Shown: in pieces, positions 12,747-13,621 of the stretch
Position numbering within the stretch: position 1 is the first letter of the stretch
Layout: every line of letters starts with the position of its first letter
Assembly: GCA_011176655.1 (NCBI GenBank)
Contig: DUEB01000010.1
Coordinates: 1 to 13,621 of the forward strand
Direction: 5' to 3'
DNA length: 13,621 nucleotides
DNA from: Dehalococcoidia bacterium
GTDB lineage: Bacteria; Chloroflexota; Dehalococcoidia; Dehalococcoidales; UBA5760
The notes under the pieces: model-generated
Told to the model about the DNA's origin: nothing
The model's database searches: none
What the model saw: only the letters and a program-made list of their open reading frames with translations
Translations under genes and position numbers: made by a program

Positions 12747-13621
12747 CTATACCATCCTCCTCGGACGGTACTGGATGGCTTCCGCCAGGTGATGGGCTCT
12801 AATCATATCACCGTTGTCAAGGTCGGCAATGGTGCGCCCCAGTTTCAGGATGCGGTGGAAGGCACGGGCCGAGAGGTGGAGCTGTTTCATGGCTGCCTTG
12901 AGCAGGCTCTGGGCCTGCTCTTCTGTCTGGCAGAAGTCTCTTACCTCGGCGGGGGTCATTTCGGCATTACAGGTTAGTCTGGTGTCGCTAAAGCGTTTCT
13001 GTTGTTTTAAGCGGGCGGCCTTAACCCTGGTCTGGATCCTGGATGACCCCTCCCCCAACCTATCATCGGTCAGCTTTTCGTAGTCAATGTGGGGCACCTC
13101 GATAAAGATATCAACCCGGTCAATGAAGGGCCCGCTGATGCGCTGCTGGTAGCGTAACACCAGACCATGAGAACAGGTACAGGCCGTGAAGGGGTCGCCG
13201 TAGAAGCCGCAGGGACAGGGGTTCATGGCCCCGACCAGCATGAAGTTGGCGGGGAAGGTCAGGCTGCCCTGTGCCCGGCTGATGGTGATTACCTTGTCCT
13301 CAAGGGGCTGGCGCAGCAGTTCAAGCACGGCGTGCCCGAATTCGGGGAGTTCATCGAGGAAGAGCACCCCGCGGTGGCTGAGACTTATTTCGCCCGGCTT
13401 TGGGAAGCGTCCGCCCCCGACCAGACCGGCGTTGGAGATGGTGTAGTGGGGGGAGCGGAAGGGTCTCTGAGTCATCAGCGGGGTATCCTGAGGCAAAAGA
13501 CCGCTGACACTGTAGATTTTGGTGACGTCAAGGGTTTCCTCGTTGGTCATGGGTGGTAATATGGAGGGGAGAGAGCGTGCCAGCAGCGTTTTGCCGCTTC
13601 CCGGCGGGCCCATCATGATTA
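12747..13621 (-). CDS. comM: ComM/YifB-type AAA+ ATPase (Mg-chelatase-like), C-terminal part
   Basis: Partial: the N-terminal end lies beyond the right edge. ComM is a hexameric AAA+ helicase that promotes branch migration when taken-up DNA recombines. About 290 residues are visible of roughly 500. Counting from the first visible Met, Walker A is GPPGSGKT (3-10), the pre-sensor RPFRSPHYTIS block is at 51-61, Walker B is VLFLDE (84-89), sensor 1 is in AMNPCPCG (130-137) and the likely arginine finger is in SGPFIDRVD (161-169). A Cys set CPC...CTC (134, 136, 146, 148) is typical of the family. The C-terminal YifB-type helical domain with LSARAFHRILKLGRTIADL is complete. The reading frame stays open to the edge with the expected Ile/Met-rich strand before Walker A. 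It is convergent with the small membrane gene. Confidence 0.95.
   Translation of the reverse strand, partial: IMMGPPGSGKTLLARSLPSILPPMTNEETLDVTKIYSVSGLLPQDTPLMTQRPFRSPHYTISNAGLVGGGRFPKPGEISLSHRGVLFLDELPEFGHAVLELLRQPLEDKVITISRAQGSLTFPANFMLVGAMNPCPCGFYGDPFTACTCSHGLVLRYQQRISGPFIDRVDIFIEVPHIDYEKLTDDRLGEGSSRIQTRVKAARLKQQKRFSDTRLTCNAEMTPAEVRDFCQTEEQAQSLLKAAMKQLHLSARAFHRILKLGRTIADLDNGDMIRAHHLAEAIQYRPRRMV

Noticed and set aside
1..13621. CRISPR array, insertion sequence, integrase or toxin-antitoxin pair
   Set aside because: No regularly spaced repeats, transposase-like proteins, terminal inverted repeats or small toxin/antitoxin gene pairs were found; the only tandem repeat is the in-frame one in rplL.

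Overview
The window looks like chromosomal DNA of an anaerobic bacterium, most likely from the Chloroflexota (Dehalococcoidia-like). This is an inference from an EF-Tu with an unusual Cys-rich loop, an L10-leader attenuator, a probable tungsten aldehyde oxidoreductase and the general protein style; it was not tested by any search. GC is moderately high (by eye in the mid-50s percent) and starts include ATG and GTG with clear GGAGG-type ribosome binding sites.

Layout. 1-980: a possible tail of an upstream gene, then a nitrilase-superfamily amidohydrolase. 1031-1287: a strong promoter and tRNA-Thr(UGU) followed by tRNA-Tyr(GUA). 1505-3870: two translationally coupled genes, a four-cluster [4Fe-4S] protein and a tungsten-type aldehyde:ferredoxin oxidoreductase. 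3905-6990: promoters, tRNA-Thr(GGU), tuf, rpmG, secE, nusG and rplK, the classical translation/transcription block. 7014-10132: an iron-type alcohol dehydrogenase, a methylmalonate-semialdehyde-dehydrogenase-type (CoA-acylating) aldehyde dehydrogenase and a ferritin-like protein with no histidine. 10187-12384: rplA, then a separate promoter, an L10-type leader with an attenuator, rplJ and rplL. 12471-12740: a small two-helix membrane protein with its own promoter. 12747-13621 (minus strand, running off the right edge): a ComM-type AAA+ ATPase.

The main point is that a normally conserved housekeeping order (tRNA-Thr(UGU)/tRNA-Tyr/tRNA-Thr(GGU)/tuf/rpmG/secE/nusG/rplK/rplA/rplJ/rplL) is split twice, and both insertions encode aldehyde enzymes. 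The first pair interconverts aldehyde and acid with low-potential electrons. The second group interconverts aldehyde and alcohol, and aldehyde and acyl-CoA. The second group sits with short ribosome-binding gaps between rplK and rplA, so it is probably transcribed with ribosomal protein genes. Together they could form one aldehyde hub (acid, aldehyde, alcohol, acyl-CoA) expressed in step with growth; that link is inference. A second oddity is rplL: its L7/L12 protein carries an extra N-terminal segment of about 88 residues with a 23-residue tandem duplication.
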